A stretch of 64,000 nt of DNA from JADCRZ01 sp041751095 (GTDB lineage Bacteria; Bacteroidota; Bacteroidia; Chitinophagales; Chitinophagaceae), in assembly GCA_041751095.1 (NCBI GenBank), contig JBGSYC010000290.1, forward strand, positions 1-64,000. The letters are read 5' to 3'. Below the pieces are notes generated by a model. The model saw nothing but the letters and a program-made list of their open reading frames with translations. It had not been told where the DNA came from and ran no database searches. Shown piece after piece: positions 28,774 through 38,167 of this stretch (position 1 is its first letter; each line of letters starts with the position of its first letter). A program made the translations under genes and the position numbers.

Positions 28774-30273
28774 ATGAAGAAATATTTAGTTTTAATTAGT
28801 TTTGCTCTTACCCTAAAGTGTGTATATGCACAGGGCGGTAGAAAAGAAAATAATTTAGCCGAAAAAAGTAAGAAACTATCTCCGCTTAAAGTTAGCGATA
28901 ACGGACGGTATTTCATAAAGGAAGACGGGCGGCCTTTTTTCTGGCTTGGGGATACGGCATGGGATTTAATTTCAGGCGCCTGTAAGGAAGAAACCAAAGA
29001 TCAGCCTTCAGTGATGAAGTATTTTCAAAGCCGGGCAGAAAAAGGTTTCAACGTAATTCAAACGGTTATTAGCGGCAATAGAAATAAGAATTTTAATGGG
29101 CATGAACCTTTTGAACAGGGTGATTATACAAAGCCTTTGGTAAAGAAAGGCCCCGACAATGATTACTGGGATATGGTAGATTTTATTATTAGCCAGGCAG
29201 CAGAACACGGATTTAACCTGGCATTACTGCCGGTTTGGAATAACAGCATTCCTAATGATCACATGCTGGAGAAAGATCCAGGGAATGCCTATAAATACGG
29301 CTTCTTTTTAGGAAATCGATATAGAAATGAAAAGCATATTTTTTGGATACTTGGCGGTGATCCCGGCACTGCAGGAAGGTATGTAGATCAACCTTCAAGA
29401 TTAAAGATGATACAGTCGATGGCGGAAGGAATAACAGACGGGGTGAACGGGGAAAACCAGTATGACGGGAAGGCCGATTATAGCTCTACACTCATGTCCT
29501 ATCATCCAAAAGGTTGGGGAACTTCTTCTTCTGAATACCTGCATCAGGAGCCATGGTTAGATTTTAACATGATCCAAACAGGAACCAGGTTTGATTTTAC
29601 AAATTTCGTATCCATTGATAGTGATTATGCAAAAAAGCCTCCTAAACCTACTTTAGATTCTGAAGTCGCCTACGAATATTCTATGTCGTTGAAAGCTAAT
29701 GTACACGAAAGAGAAAAATATAAAGAAAGAAGGATCAGCGATTGGGATGTAAGACGGGCTGCTTACTGGTCTGTATTTTCCGGAGGTTTTGGTTTCACCT
29801 ACGGCCACAGAAGCTTTGTTTCATGGGTACAAAAAGGAGATCGGGGTGAAAACGGGAAAGACTTACCATGGTATAAAGCTTTAAATTCACCGGCATCTTT
29901 TCAAATGGTTTACCTACAGAATCTGATGTTGTCTCGTCCGTACGTGGATAGAATTCCTGATCAGAACCTGATAAACAGAAGAACGCAAGGTCTGGGAGTA
30001 GAACAAGTGAAAGCTACAAGAGATAAACAGGGTACGTATGCCTTTGTTTATATGCCGGTAGGAAATGCTGTTGTTATTGATCTCTCCGGATTGTCGGCCC
30101 AAAAAATAAAAGCCCACTGGTTTGACCCAAGAGTTGGCGTAATTCATTCAATTGGCGAGTTTGATGGAACAAAAAACAAGTTGTTTATTCCTCCTTCAAA
30201 TGGTGCAGGGCAGGACTGGGTATTAATACTGGACGATGCATCTAAAAACTATCTGTTACCAGGTGAAAATTAA
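28774..30273 (+). CDS. GH140-like glycoside hydrolase (DUF4038, apiosidase family)
   Basis: A 499-residue secreted TIM-barrel enzyme with a C-terminal beta-sandwich. After a signal peptide ending in VYAQ, the DUF4038 domain begins with ISDNGRYFIKEDG-like sequence and PFFWLGDTAWDL. The barrel has LLPVWNN, FWILGGDPG and LDSEVAYE. Asp196 and Glu297 fit the catalytic Asp/Glu pair I recall for the GH140 D-apiosidase BT1012 (spacing 101 here, 97 there). A C-terminal domain of the putative collagen-binding type follows (YMPVGNAVVIDLSGL, VLILDDA). The frame opens at a TTG at 28753, but the ATG at 28774 begins the signal peptide. Apiose release from rhamnogalacturonan II is the best guess; related specificities are possible. 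Confidence 0.82.
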   Translation: MKKYLVLISFALTLKCVYAQGGRKENNLAEKSKKLSPLKVSDNGRYFIKEDGRPFFWLGDTAWDLISGACKEETKDQPSVMKYFQSRAEKGFNVIQTVISGNRNKNFNGHEPFEQGDYTKPLVKKGPDNDYWDMVDFIISQAAEHGFNLALLPVWNNSIPNDHMLEKDPGNAYKYGFFLGNRYRNEKHIFWILGGDPGTAGRYVDQPSRLKMIQSMAEGITDGVNGENQYDGKADYSSTLMSYHPKGWGTSSSEYLHQEPWLDFNMIQTGTRFDFTNFVSIDSDYAKKPPKPTLDSEVAYEYSMSLKANVHEREKYKERRISDWDVRRAAYWSVFSGGFGFTYGHRSFVSWVQKGDRGENGKDLPWYKALNSPASFQMVYLQNLMLSRPYVDRIPDQNLINRRTQGLGVEQVKATRDKQGTYAFVYMPVGNAVVIDLSGLSAQKIKAHWFDPRVGVIHSIGEFDGTKNKLFIPPSNGAGQDWVLILDDASKNYLLPGEN

Positions 30274-30315
30274 ATGAACAACCTGTCAATATAAACTTAT
30301 AACACAGGAGTATTA

Positions 30316-32268
30316 GTGAAATTATTGCCCTTAATACTGTTTACATTTTTTCAGTCGTCAACCCGTGCTGATGTCAGGTTGCCAGCATTGGCAGGAGATC
30401 ATATGGTGTTGCAGCGCGATATCGCCATACCCGTTTGGGGATGGGCAGAAAAAGGAGAAAACATATCGGTGAAGTTTTTAAATCAACAGTATAGTACAAC
30501 CGCAGATGCTAACGGCTACTGGAAAGTAAGTATACATCCGGTTCCGGCGGGAGGCCCTTATCAAATGCTGGTCTCAGGCCCGGATAATACCATCACCTTG
30601 AAGGATATATTAATTGGGGATGTTTGGGTCTGTTCCGGCCAGTCAAACATGGAGTTTAAAGTAGCGGAATTGAATGCTCCCGAAAAAGTGATTGCAGCCG
30701 CAAATTATCCTTCCATCCGGTTATTTACAATTCCCCAGCAAATGGCTAAAGAGCCGCTTACAGATATAATAGGTGGTGAATGGCAGTCCTGCTCGGCTGA
30801 AACGGTCTCCGAATTTTCAGCTGTTGCATATTTTTTTGGAAGAGCGTTGCAAAAGAACATTAAGATACCCATAGGCCTGATTCATTCTTCCTGGGGAGGC
30901 ACAATGATAGAAACCTGGATCAGTGCATCCGCACTGGGAAAGGTAGAGGGCTTTGCTCCCGTTATTCAGCAATTGCCTTCTTTCGATCTCGACAGGCAAA
31001 TTCTTGAAAGTGAATCGGCTATGAAGGAGTGGCGTGATGAGTTTTTATCACGGGATAAAGGTATGGAGGGAACAAAGCCTTTGTGGTCAGATCCCCTGAT
31101 GAATGATAAAGAGTGGCAGGAAATAGACGTGCCGGGTTTCTGGGACTTTTTAGGGTTTGAAATGCTCGACGGAGTAGTATGGTTTCGTACAGAATTCAAT
31201 TTGTCTGATGATCAGGCAAAAAAAAGTACCATGCTTCATTTAGGCCCCATCGATGATAATGATATCACCTGGGTGAACGGGCATAAAGCAGGGACTATAG
31301 ATGATAAAAGAAAATCGCGCTCTTATGCATTAAACCCGGGTATGCTTAGAGCAGGCCGGAACTCATTGGTCGTACGTGTGGTTGACTTTGGTGGCAGGGG
31401 GGGTATATTCGGCCGCCCGGAACAAATTTATGTAGGAAACGGAGCGTATAAAATCCCGTTGGCAGGTAAGTGGAAATTTAAGACAGGCACTGAAAATTTG
31501 CCACCTATACCCCGCAGGGTAGGGCCTAACAGCAAACCCACGCTGCTTTTTAACGCAATGATCAGCCCTGTTTGTTCTTATGCCATAAAAGGAGTAATCT
31601 GGTATCAGGGTGAAGGAAATGTCAGGCGGGCATTTCAGTACCGCGAGCTTTTTCCATTGCTGATTACTGACTGGCGGCATCAATGGAAACAAGGAGAGTT
31701 TCCTTTTCTGTTTGTACAGCTTGCCAATTTCAAGCCAGCGGATATTCAGCCGCAACAAAGTGAGTGGGCAGAGCTGAGAGAAGCCCAGCTTATGACCCTC
31801 AATCTTCCAGGTACAGGCATGGCTGTTACCATAGACATCGGGGAAGAAAACGACATTCATCCCCGAAATAAGCTGGACGTTGGTAAAAGGCTTGCACTTG
31901 CTGCCCGAAGAGTTGCTTACCTGCAAAATGTTGTTTGCTCAGGACCTCTTTATGATACCATGATGGTTGATGGTGATAAAATAAACATCAGTTTTAAAAA
32001 CACAGGATCAGGTTTGGCCATAAAAGGCAAAGGGCCTTTAAGGGCCTGGGCGATTGCTGGTGAAGACCGTAGATTTGTCTGGGCCGATGCTACCATAAAA
32101 GGTAATGAAATTGACGTATGGAGCAGCAAAGTTCCTAACCCGGTTGCGGTACGTTATGCCTGGGCCGACAATCCGCAGGGTGCTAATTTATACAATAAGG
32201 AAGGTTTGCCTGCATCTCCTTTCAGAACCGACGATTGGCCTGGTATTACATCGAAACCGCAGAAATAA
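30316..32268 (+). CDS. Sialate O-acetylesterase-like carbohydrate esterase (SASA domain)
   Basis: A 650-residue exported SGNH-type esterase that removes acetyl groups from sugars. The nucleophile is Ser110 in CSGQSNMEF; the acid and base are Asp513 and His515 in NDIHPRNK. The SASA domain is split by a beta-galactosidase-like jelly-roll insert (about 250-385: WVNGHKAGTIDD, GMLRAGRNSLVVRV), usual for this family. Translation starts at a GTG with a rare good Shine-Dalgarno sequence, AGGAG, five bases upstream. The name comes from sialate esterases, but in plant-glycan loci these enzymes deacetylate pectin or hemicellulose, which fits the GH140-like neighbour better. Confidence 0.9.
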   Translation: MKLLPLILFTFFQSSTRADVRLPALAGDHMVLQRDIAIPVWGWAEKGENISVKFLNQQYSTTADANGYWKVSIHPVPAGGPYQMLVSGPDNTITLKDILIGDVWVCSGQSNMEFKVAELNAPEKVIAAANYPSIRLFTIPQQMAKEPLTDIIGGEWQSCSAETVSEFSAVAYFFGRALQKNIKIPIGLIHSSWGGTMIETWISASALGKVEGFAPVIQQLPSFDLDRQILESESAMKEWRDEFLSRDKGMEGTKPLWSDPLMNDKEWQEIDVPGFWDFLGFEMLDGVVWFRTEFNLSDDQAKKSTMLHLGPIDDNDITWVNGHKAGTIDDKRKSRSYALNPGMLRAGRNSLVVRVVDFGGRGGIFGRPEQIYVGNGAYKIPLAGKWKFKTGTENLPPIPRRVGPNSKPTLLFNAMISPVCSYAIKGVIWYQGEGNVRRAFQYRELFPLLITDWRHQWKQGEFPFLFVQLANFKPADIQPQQSEWAELREAQLMTLNLPGTGMAVTIDIGEENDIHPRNKLDVGKRLALAARRVAYLQNVVCSGPLYDTMMVDGDKINISFKNTGSGLAIKGKGPLRAWAIAGEDRRFVWADATIKGNEIDVWSSKVPNPVAVRYAWADNPQGANLYNKEGLPASPFRTDDWPGITSKPQK

Positions 32269-32450
32269 CCGGAATACCCTTCGGGGGAGAACGGCTTTAC
32301 ATATTCATTCGGATCATTAACGTGGTTGTAAAGTTCAATGTCTTTTTTGCTTTTTCCGTTCTGTATAACTATAACGCCACTCTGTGGCGTGGACTCATTC
32401 CATGGAAGCCGGTATATACGAACGCTGAAACATCTGTTTAAAATGAAAGT

Positions 32451-34199
32451 ATGAACCTTCTCTCACATGTTGTTGCTGCGATATTAACGGGTGTCTTCCT
32501 AACGGCGGCCACCAAAGCTGCGGAAAATCCTCCAAACGCATTGTTGATCCTTACAGATGACCAGGGATGGGGGGATTTTAGCATAAATGGAAATACGATC
32601 ATCAATACGCCACAATTAGACAGGTTCGCTAAGCAGGGGGCAAGTTTCGAGCGGTTTTATGTCAGCCCTTTGTGTTCTCCAACCAGGGCAAGTTTATTAA
32701 CCGGGCGCAATCACTTACGTACCGGTACTTCATGGGTGGCCCTCGGCCAGGAAACAATGCGCAGTGAAGAAGTAACCATTGCAGAAGCGCTTAAACAAAA
32801 TGGCTATGCTACCGCATGTTTTGGTAAATGGCATAATGGAGAGCATTATCCTGAAGACCCCAACGGGCAGGGCTTTGATCATTTTCTTGGTTTTTTGGGC
32901 GGATATATCAGCATGTATTTCAATCCGGAACTCACTTTAAATCAGAGACCTGTAAAAACGGAGGGATATATCACCGATGTGCTCACCGATTCGGCAATGG
33001 CTTTTATGCAGAAAAACCGGAACAACCCTTTTTTCTGCTATATCCCTTATAATGCGCCTCATTCCCCTTTTCAGGTTCCGGATAAATATTTTGATAAATA
33101 CAAGGCTAAAGGGCAGACAGATAAAGAGGCCGCCATTTCCGGTATGTGTGAAAGTATTGATGATAACGTAGGGCGCTTACTTCGCTTTTTAGATGACAAT
33201 ATGTTATCGGAAAATACACTGGTTATTTTTATGACGGATAATGGCCCGGCTTCCGTTCGCTACAATGGCGGCATGAAGGGCAGGAAAACTGACATGGATG
33301 AAGGCGGTTCACGTGTACCTTTATGGATGAGATTGCCGGGTAAAATCAAGCCGGGCACCAGCATTTCGCAAATTGCCGCGCATATCGATGTTTTTCCTAC
33401 GATTATAGAGCTTTGCGGTTTAAAAATGCCGGCTACATTACCGCTGGACGGAAAAAGCCTGGTTCCCTTGTTAAAAAATCCAAGCGACCCATGGCCCGAT
33501 CGTCTGCTATTTACCAATATTCAGAAACGAAGTCCTGGCGCTGTGCTGAACAGTCGCTACAGGCTGGTCTTCGGGAAAGACGGCGCCTCCGCTCTGTACG
33601 ATATCCTGAAAGACCCCTCCCAGAAAGAGAACATCGACGCGACAAATCCCCTGATTGTTTCAGAACTTACCGGCAATTACGACGCATGGTTTAGGGATGT
33701 TACCAGGGTTAAACCCGGCAGGCCACCTATCTCTATAGGTTATAAGGAGGCCCCGCAGGTGATATTGCCTGCTACGGAAGCGTTTTTCTCAGGTACCATT
33801 AATTATAAAGGGGGAAGGGGCCTGGCCTGGGACTGGCTGACGGGGTGGAAAGCCACACAGGACTCAGTTTGGTGGGAATTGAATGCCGTACAGCCTGGTA
33901 CATACCGGGTGAAGCTTGTTTATACCTGTGCCCGGGAAGATGTTGGTTCGGAAATACAAATAAGCACCGGAAGCCAAAAGGTAAAAACCTCTATAACCAA
34001 AGCGTTCGACCCGCCGGTTTATGACCTTCCGCATAGAGTTCCGCTAACCTCCGGAGTTTTTGAAAAACCTTTTACAGCGGTGACGTTCGGTAGTATTGAT
34101 ATCCCCCGGGGGAAGCAAAGGATATATCTGACTGCCTTGAAAATACCAGGCTCGCAGGTTGGCGATATAAAAAGTGTGATACTTGAAAAAACAGATTAA
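32451..34199 (+). CDS. Sulfatase (S1 family) with C-terminal beta domain
   Basis: A 582-residue secreted sulfatase. After the signal peptide (FLTAATKAA) comes LLILTDDQGWGDF with metal-binding Asp residues. The maturation motif Cys75-Ser-Pro-Thr-Arg-Ala (in SPLCSPTRASLLTGR) is normal, so Cys75 should become formylglycine. KPFFCY-like and MTDNGP segments supply further ligands. Beyond the core (about residue 440) there is a 140-residue domain (WWELNAVQPGTYRVKLVYTC) that looks like a carbohydrate-binding beta-sandwich. The enzyme hydrolyses a sulfate ester from a sugar, implying that the target glycan of this locus may be sulfated. The following glycosidase starts 38 bases later. Confidence 0.93.
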   Translation: MNLLSHVVAAILTGVFLTAATKAAENPPNALLILTDDQGWGDFSINGNTIINTPQLDRFAKQGASFERFYVSPLCSPTRASLLTGRNHLRTGTSWVALGQETMRSEEVTIAEALKQNGYATACFGKWHNGEHYPEDPNGQGFDHFLGFLGGYISMYFNPELTLNQRPVKTEGYITDVLTDSAMAFMQKNRNNPFFCYIPYNAPHSPFQVPDKYFDKYKAKGQTDKEAAISGMCESIDDNVGRLLRFLDDNMLSENTLVIFMTDNGPASVRYNGGMKGRKTDMDEGGSRVPLWMRLPGKIKPGTSISQIAAHIDVFPTIIELCGLKMPATLPLDGKSLVPLLKNPSDPWPDRLLFTNIQKRSPGAVLNSRYRLVFGKDGASALYDILKDPSQKENIDATNPLIVSELTGNYDAWFRDVTRVKPGRPPISIGYKEAPQVILPATEAFFSGTINYKGGRGLAWDWLTGWKATQDSVWWELNAVQPGTYRVKLVYTCAREDVGSEIQISTGSQKVKTSITKAFDPPVYDLPHRVPLTSGVFEKPFTAVTFGSIDIPRGKQRIYLTALKIPGSQVGDIKSVILEKTD

Positions 34200-34236
34200 C
34201 AGCGTTGCTGATGGATGCACGATAAAAAAACGAAAC

Positions 34237-35901
34237 ATGATCCGGAAAACAGTAAATCAGCCTTTGTTGTTAGGCGCAGTCCTGGTAACAATTTCATATC
34301 TGTCATTTTCTCAGACCGCTAATCAGGCGACCAAATGGAAAGTGATGGAAATAGTATTACAGGCAGAAAAACAGTATGATAACCCATTCAAAGAGGTACG
34401 CATCACCGCAGCATTTACCGGTCCTGAGGGAACTAAGATAAGCACGAAAGGTTTTTGGGATGGAGGAAAAACGTACAAAGTGCGGTTTACACCTACCAGG
34501 GAAGGCAAATGGACATATTTGATAACCAGTAATAAATCGGACAGAGGCCTTATGAATCGCGGCGCCTTTACCGCAGGTGCTGCCCCTGTTGATCAGCACG
34601 GTTTTGTACGAAAAGATGTTGCTTATCCCTATCATTTTGTGTATGACGACGGAACCCGATATTATATGTGGGGAACCACCTATTACAGTATGGTAAACAA
34701 TGCGCTGCAAGGCGATAAATGGAAAATAGCTATAGACAGCGCGAGGGTGTTCGGTATTAATAAATTCAGGATGGGTATAAGTAAAAAGGGAGAAAAAAGC
34801 CCATATGCCGATGCACACGTGTTTATGCCAATGGCTAACGGCAAGCTGGATTATGAGCGTTTAAACCCCGGGTATTGGAAGGGTGTTGACGAAATTGTTC
34901 AATATTCGTATAATAAGGGAATGATCGTGGATGTGATCGTTATGGGTACCGATGAGGAGACATACAGTACGGAAATAAACGAAAAAAGGTATGCTGATTA
35001 TATCATTTCGCGATATGCCGCTTATCCAAACCTCATCTGGACATTGGTAAACGAATGGAATTACCGGCTGCGCGATTATAAAAAAGATAAAGCTTATTGG
35101 AACATGCTGGGAGAAATGTTTAAAGCAAATGATCCCTGGGCATCAAATGGCAATTACCGCCGCCTGTTGTCCATCCATCAGCAAACGAGGGTAGATTTTC
35201 AGTTTTTTGATCAGCCCTGGGTAACCCATGCTATTGTGCAGTACGGTGTGCGAAACGGCCAGGCTACACAGTCTGATGAATGGGATAGCAGTGACCCGCG
35301 GGTCAGGCCCAATACGAAATTTGGGGACAGATGGGGAAATGTAAGCATTACCTATAACCTGAAACATAACATGCCTGTGGTGAACGATGAATACGGATAT
35401 ATCGGTGAACCTGGTGATAGAAGCGAATCTGCCAGTACGAAAAAAGAAGACTGGCCGCCCTTTACCCGCACCAAACACAGGCAGGTATCCTGGGGTATTG
35501 CCGTAGCAGGAGGCTATGGTTCTACCGGTGACAAAAATAAATACAACGACGGCAGTCCGTATTTCTCGGCTAACTGGCACAGCGAACCTAAAGAGTATGA
35601 TGATGTAAAACATTTGATAGCATTCTTTACGCAAAAAGGACTTGAATACTGGAAAATGAACTCAGCCAACGAACTGGTTACCGGCGACAGAACTTATGCC
35701 TTAGCTGAACCTGGCAGGCAGTATGTGGTTTATGCTGCTGTTGGGGGACAATTTACCTTGCAGGTTTTAGCTGGTAAATACACAGCCACATTATTTAATC
35801 CGTCTACCGGAGAATATAAATCCTTAGAAGAGCAAACCGGGGAAAAGGTATCCATTACTCTTCCGGATAATACCGATTGGGTGGTTTACTTAAAGTCATA
35901 A
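34237..35901 (+). CDS. DUF5060/DUF4038-type glycoside hydrolase, paralogue
   Basis: A 555-residue secreted enzyme homologous in plan to the gene at 27030. It has a signal peptide (AVLVTISYLSFSQ), a DUF5060 sandwich (about 30-110: NPFKEVRITAAFTGPEG, GFWDGGKTYKVRFTPTREGKW), a TIM barrel and a C-terminal beta domain (LQVLAGKYTATLFNPSTGEY). Candidate catalytic acids are Glu273 in LVNEWNY and Glu385 in VVNDEYGYIG. The spacing of 112 residues differs from the 90 of the paralogue. The frame is open from 34183, but the ATG at 34237 starts the signal peptide. It ends the co-oriented block that began with transketolase. The substrate is unknown. Confidence 0.83.
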   Translation: MIRKTVNQPLLLGAVLVTISYLSFSQTANQATKWKVMEIVLQAEKQYDNPFKEVRITAAFTGPEGTKISTKGFWDGGKTYKVRFTPTREGKWTYLITSNKSDRGLMNRGAFTAGAAPVDQHGFVRKDVAYPYHFVYDDGTRYYMWGTTYYSMVNNALQGDKWKIAIDSARVFGINKFRMGISKKGEKSPYADAHVFMPMANGKLDYERLNPGYWKGVDEIVQYSYNKGMIVDVIVMGTDEETYSTEINEKRYADYIISRYAAYPNLIWTLVNEWNYRLRDYKKDKAYWNMLGEMFKANDPWASNGNYRRLLSIHQQTRVDFQFFDQPWVTHAIVQYGVRNGQATQSDEWDSSDPRVRPNTKFGDRWGNVSITYNLKHNMPVVNDEYGYIGEPGDRSESASTKKEDWPPFTRTKHRQVSWGIAVAGGYGSTGDKNKYNDGSPYFSANWHSEPKEYDDVKHLIAFFTQKGLEYWKMNSANELVTGDRTYALAEPGRQYVVYAAVGGQFTLQVLAGKYTATLFNPSTGEYKSLEEQTGEKVSITLPDNTDWVVYLKS

Positions 35902-35924
35902 GCAAAAAATAGGTTATAGTGAGG

Positions 35925-35970
35925 CTGAGAACCTATAAGGTTGGCAACCTATAAGGTTGAGAACCTATCG
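35925..35970. repeat. Short palindromic repeat, AACCTATAAGGTT family
   Basis: AACCTATAAGGTT occurs at 35930-35942 and 35946-35958, and a partial copy (AACCTAT) follows at 35962, with a 16-base period. Each unit is itself a palindrome (AACCT-ATA-AGGTT). A 14-base core is shared with a hairpin at 54958-54989, so this is a dispersed intergenic element. Confidence 0.75.
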
Positions 35971-36070
35971 GAAAAGAGCGATGTAAGCACGTGCTTTAAA
36001 ACATAAGACACTTTATGCCATGCGAAAGTTCCACTTTAAACGTTTAGTTCTTTTACAAAACAAAAACGTC

Positions 36071-36595
36071 ATGATTATGGGAAACAGGAAATTATTATTC
36101 GTGGGTATGTCAATTGTGTTATGTGGTATGTTGTTTTTAGCATGCAAAAAAGATAGCCGGGAGACCAGTCAGTTAAGCATAAGAATGACTGACGCACCTT
36201 TTAACGCACAGGAGGTTAACGTTGACGTGAAGGAAGTGCGGGTTAATTTTACAGGTGATACGCTTAGCTGGATTTCACTTGGAACCAATGCCAAAATCTA
36301 CAATTTGCTGGCCTTGCAAAATGGCGTAGATACGTTACTTGCTACCGCTGTAGTCCCCGTAGGAACAGTTCAGGAGTTGCGTCTGATACTTGGGACGAAT
36401 AACAGTATTAAGATCAACAATGTCATCTATCCTTTGTCTGTGGCAAGTGCAGATGAATCGGGATTGAAAATTAAGGTATCTAAAAAATTAAATGCCGCTT
36501 TAGAGAATATCCTGATTGATTTTGATGCAGAACTTTCGATTATTCAAACGGGTAATGATACGTATAAATTGAAACCGGTCATCAAAATCAAGTAA
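36071..36595 (+). CDS. DUF4382-domain lipoprotein
   Basis: A 174-residue lipoprotein (signal ending in LFLACKK). The single DUF4382 domain begins with LSIRMTDAPFNAQEVNVDVKEVRV and continues with TLSWISLGTNAKIYNLLALQNGVDTLLA and the closing LKPVIKIK. The family is a beta-sandwich of unknown function common in Bacteroidetes, often near cell-surface carbohydrate genes. The frame opens at 36020, but the ATG at 36071 (or 36077) gives a proper signal peptide. It lies between the first glycosidase block and the convergent GH28 gene, and whether it belongs functionally to either is unclear. Confidence 0.85.
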   Translation: MIMGNRKLLFVGMSIVLCGMLFLACKKDSRETSQLSIRMTDAPFNAQEVNVDVKEVRVNFTGDTLSWISLGTNAKIYNLLALQNGVDTLLATAVVPVGTVQELRLILGTNNSIKINNVIYPLSVASADESGLKIKVSKKLNAALENILIDFDAELSIIQTGNDTYKLKPVIKIK

Positions 36596-36603
36596 CAATT
36601 CAT

Positions 36604-36638
36604 GTAAAAAGTAAGTCTGTATATGACTTACCTTTTAC
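36604..36638. terminator. Hairpin between convergent genes, probable bidirectional terminator
   Basis: GTAAAAAGTAAGTC pairs with GACTTACCTTTTAC over 14 positions with one mismatch around a 7-base loop. It starts 9 bases after the DUF4382 gene and lies before the end of the convergent GH28 gene. It lacks a separate T tract; the T run is within the stem. Confidence 0.5.
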
Positions 36639-36694
36639 AGAAGTTTCTGCTAAGCAGACGTGACCATGATTTGCAAAACAACATCATCAAAATT

Positions 36695-38167
36695 CTACCT
36701 TAAAACAATTTTGGTGGATTTATATTGATGGATGTTGCTCTTCTTGTCAGATTGTCCCGGTGCTGTTACTTTGATATCTGCAAACTCCGATTGATGAACA
36801 TCATCCAGTACGACAGGAGAACGATAGTCTTTCTTTACTGCATGTAAAATAATGTTTGAGAACTTAATCCCTCTTGCGTGCCTGATATAAATGCCCCATG
36901 CAGGAAGTTCTTTAAACATAGAGAAGTCAGGATATTTGGCTGGTATTTCAGGAACACTATCCAACCGGTCTAACGAAGCATTTGCAAACAATGCATTGCC
37001 GCCGCCAGGATAATTAACTTTAATGTTATTGAATGTAACATCGTTAATGAGCTGACCCGGCAAACCTGCAATCACTATTGGTGAAATGTTCCGGGGCATA
37101 TCTTCAATAGGCCCCTCATATTCATAGCCGGCGTCTGGCTTGTTAGCGGGAATATCAACGCTTACGTTACTTATCCTTACTTTTTCAAATTTGCCTTTTT
37201 TGCCCGGCACCCTTTCTCCAAGCCGTAGAAAAATAGCATTGCCCGTATTGGTTGCAACCAGTGAATCAACAACCACATTTTCAAGAAATCCACCGTCAAC
37301 CGTTTCTATTGCAATGGCCGACCTGTATGTATCGAACACCTTATTGTTGATAACCTTTATGTTCCTGAATCCACCATAAGACGCTGTTCCGAATTTAATA
37401 GCATTGGCGCTCGACCTGATCGTGTTGTTCCCTATATAAATGTCGTTACAGAATGCCTCGTATTCATGAGACTTTAAGCAAATGCCATCGTCTGCCGCAT
37501 CTATAAAGGAGTTGGTTACTTTTACGCCGTCACAGTCAACGATATCAATACCATCATTATTCCAAAACGCTTTGCTGTCCACATAAATATTGTCAATCTC
37601 CACGTTCTTACACTGGTCATAGGTTTGAACCCAGGAAGCAGCATTACGGATCGTTATCCCTTTAACAGCCACATTTGTGCATTTACGGAAATGGATGATC
37701 ATAGGGCGCAGACCTTCCTGGGGCCTGTCGTTACGAAGAACGTCTTTCAAAATGCCACTGTGTACGAGGTGCATTACATTTCTTGCAACAGTTCGTCCCT
37801 GGCCGTCAATCACCCCTTTTCCCGTTATGCAAATGCTGTCCTGGTCGAATGCCAGGATCATTGCGGTGTACATTTTTTTGTCGTAATCGTAGGGGTTTAA
37901 TGATCCGGCCAATACAGCGCCTTCTTCTAAATGAATGGTAACATTCGATTTTAAATGAATAGAGCCTGTAAGGTATCTCCCTACATGAAATACCAGTCTT
38001 CCGCCCCCATTGGCATTTATATAATCTATCCCGGCCTGTATGGATCTGGTGTTTAATGATATTCCATCCGAATAGATCCCAAATAAAGAGGCCGGGTAAT
38101 CTTTAGCCGATAAATGAAGCGATTGCAGAAACACGGCAGTGAATACAAGCTGTTTTTTTATGGACAC
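36695..38167 (-). CDS. GH28-family protein (polygalacturonase-like)
   Basis: A secreted right-handed beta-helix of about 490 residues acting on pectic polymers. Typical opening: YSDGISLNTRSIQAGIDYINANGGG and TYLTGSI-like HVGRYLTGSIHLKS. The catalytic Asp residues lie in NNDGIDI (about 203) and ADDGICLK (about 222). The usual later His-Gly is missing; the corresponding stretch reads SSANAIKFGT, so this is not a standard polygalacturonase and may act on rhamnogalacturonan or another uronide. I prefer a GTG start at 38167, which gives a clean signal peptide (SIKKQLVFTAVFLQSLHLSA); an in-frame ATG at 38254 would add 29 residues. It is divergent from the second SusC gene. Confidence 0.87.
   Translation of the reverse strand: MSIKKQLVFTAVFLQSLHLSAKDYPASLFGIYSDGISLNTRSIQAGIDYINANGGGRLVFHVGRYLTGSIHLKSNVTIHLEEGAVLAGSLNPYDYDKKMYTAMILAFDQDSICITGKGVIDGQGRTVARNVMHLVHSGILKDVLRNDRPQEGLRPMIIHFRKCTNVAVKGITIRNAASWVQTYDQCKNVEIDNIYVDSKAFWNNDGIDIVDCDGVKVTNSFIDAADDGICLKSHEYEAFCNDIYIGNNTIRSSANAIKFGTASYGGFRNIKVINNKVFDTYRSAIAIETVDGGFLENVVVDSLVATNTGNAIFLRLGERVPGKKGKFEKVRISNVSVDIPANKPDAGYEYEGPIEDMPRNISPIVIAGLPGQLINDVTFNNIKVNYPGGGNALFANASLDRLDSVPEIPAKYPDFSMFKELPAWGIYIRHARGIKFSNIILHAVKKDYRSPVVLDDVHQSEFADIKVTAPGQSDKKSNIHQYKSTKIVLR

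Noticed and set aside
31363..31926. 187-codon minus-strand frame inside the esterase gene
   Set aside because: The plus strand here encodes the conserved SASA domain; the reverse frame has no motif.
32374..32390. 7-bp hairpin ACGCCAC-TCT-GTGGCGT between esterase and sulfatase genes
   Set aside because: Short stem, no T tract and no clear regulatory context; too little to call a feature.
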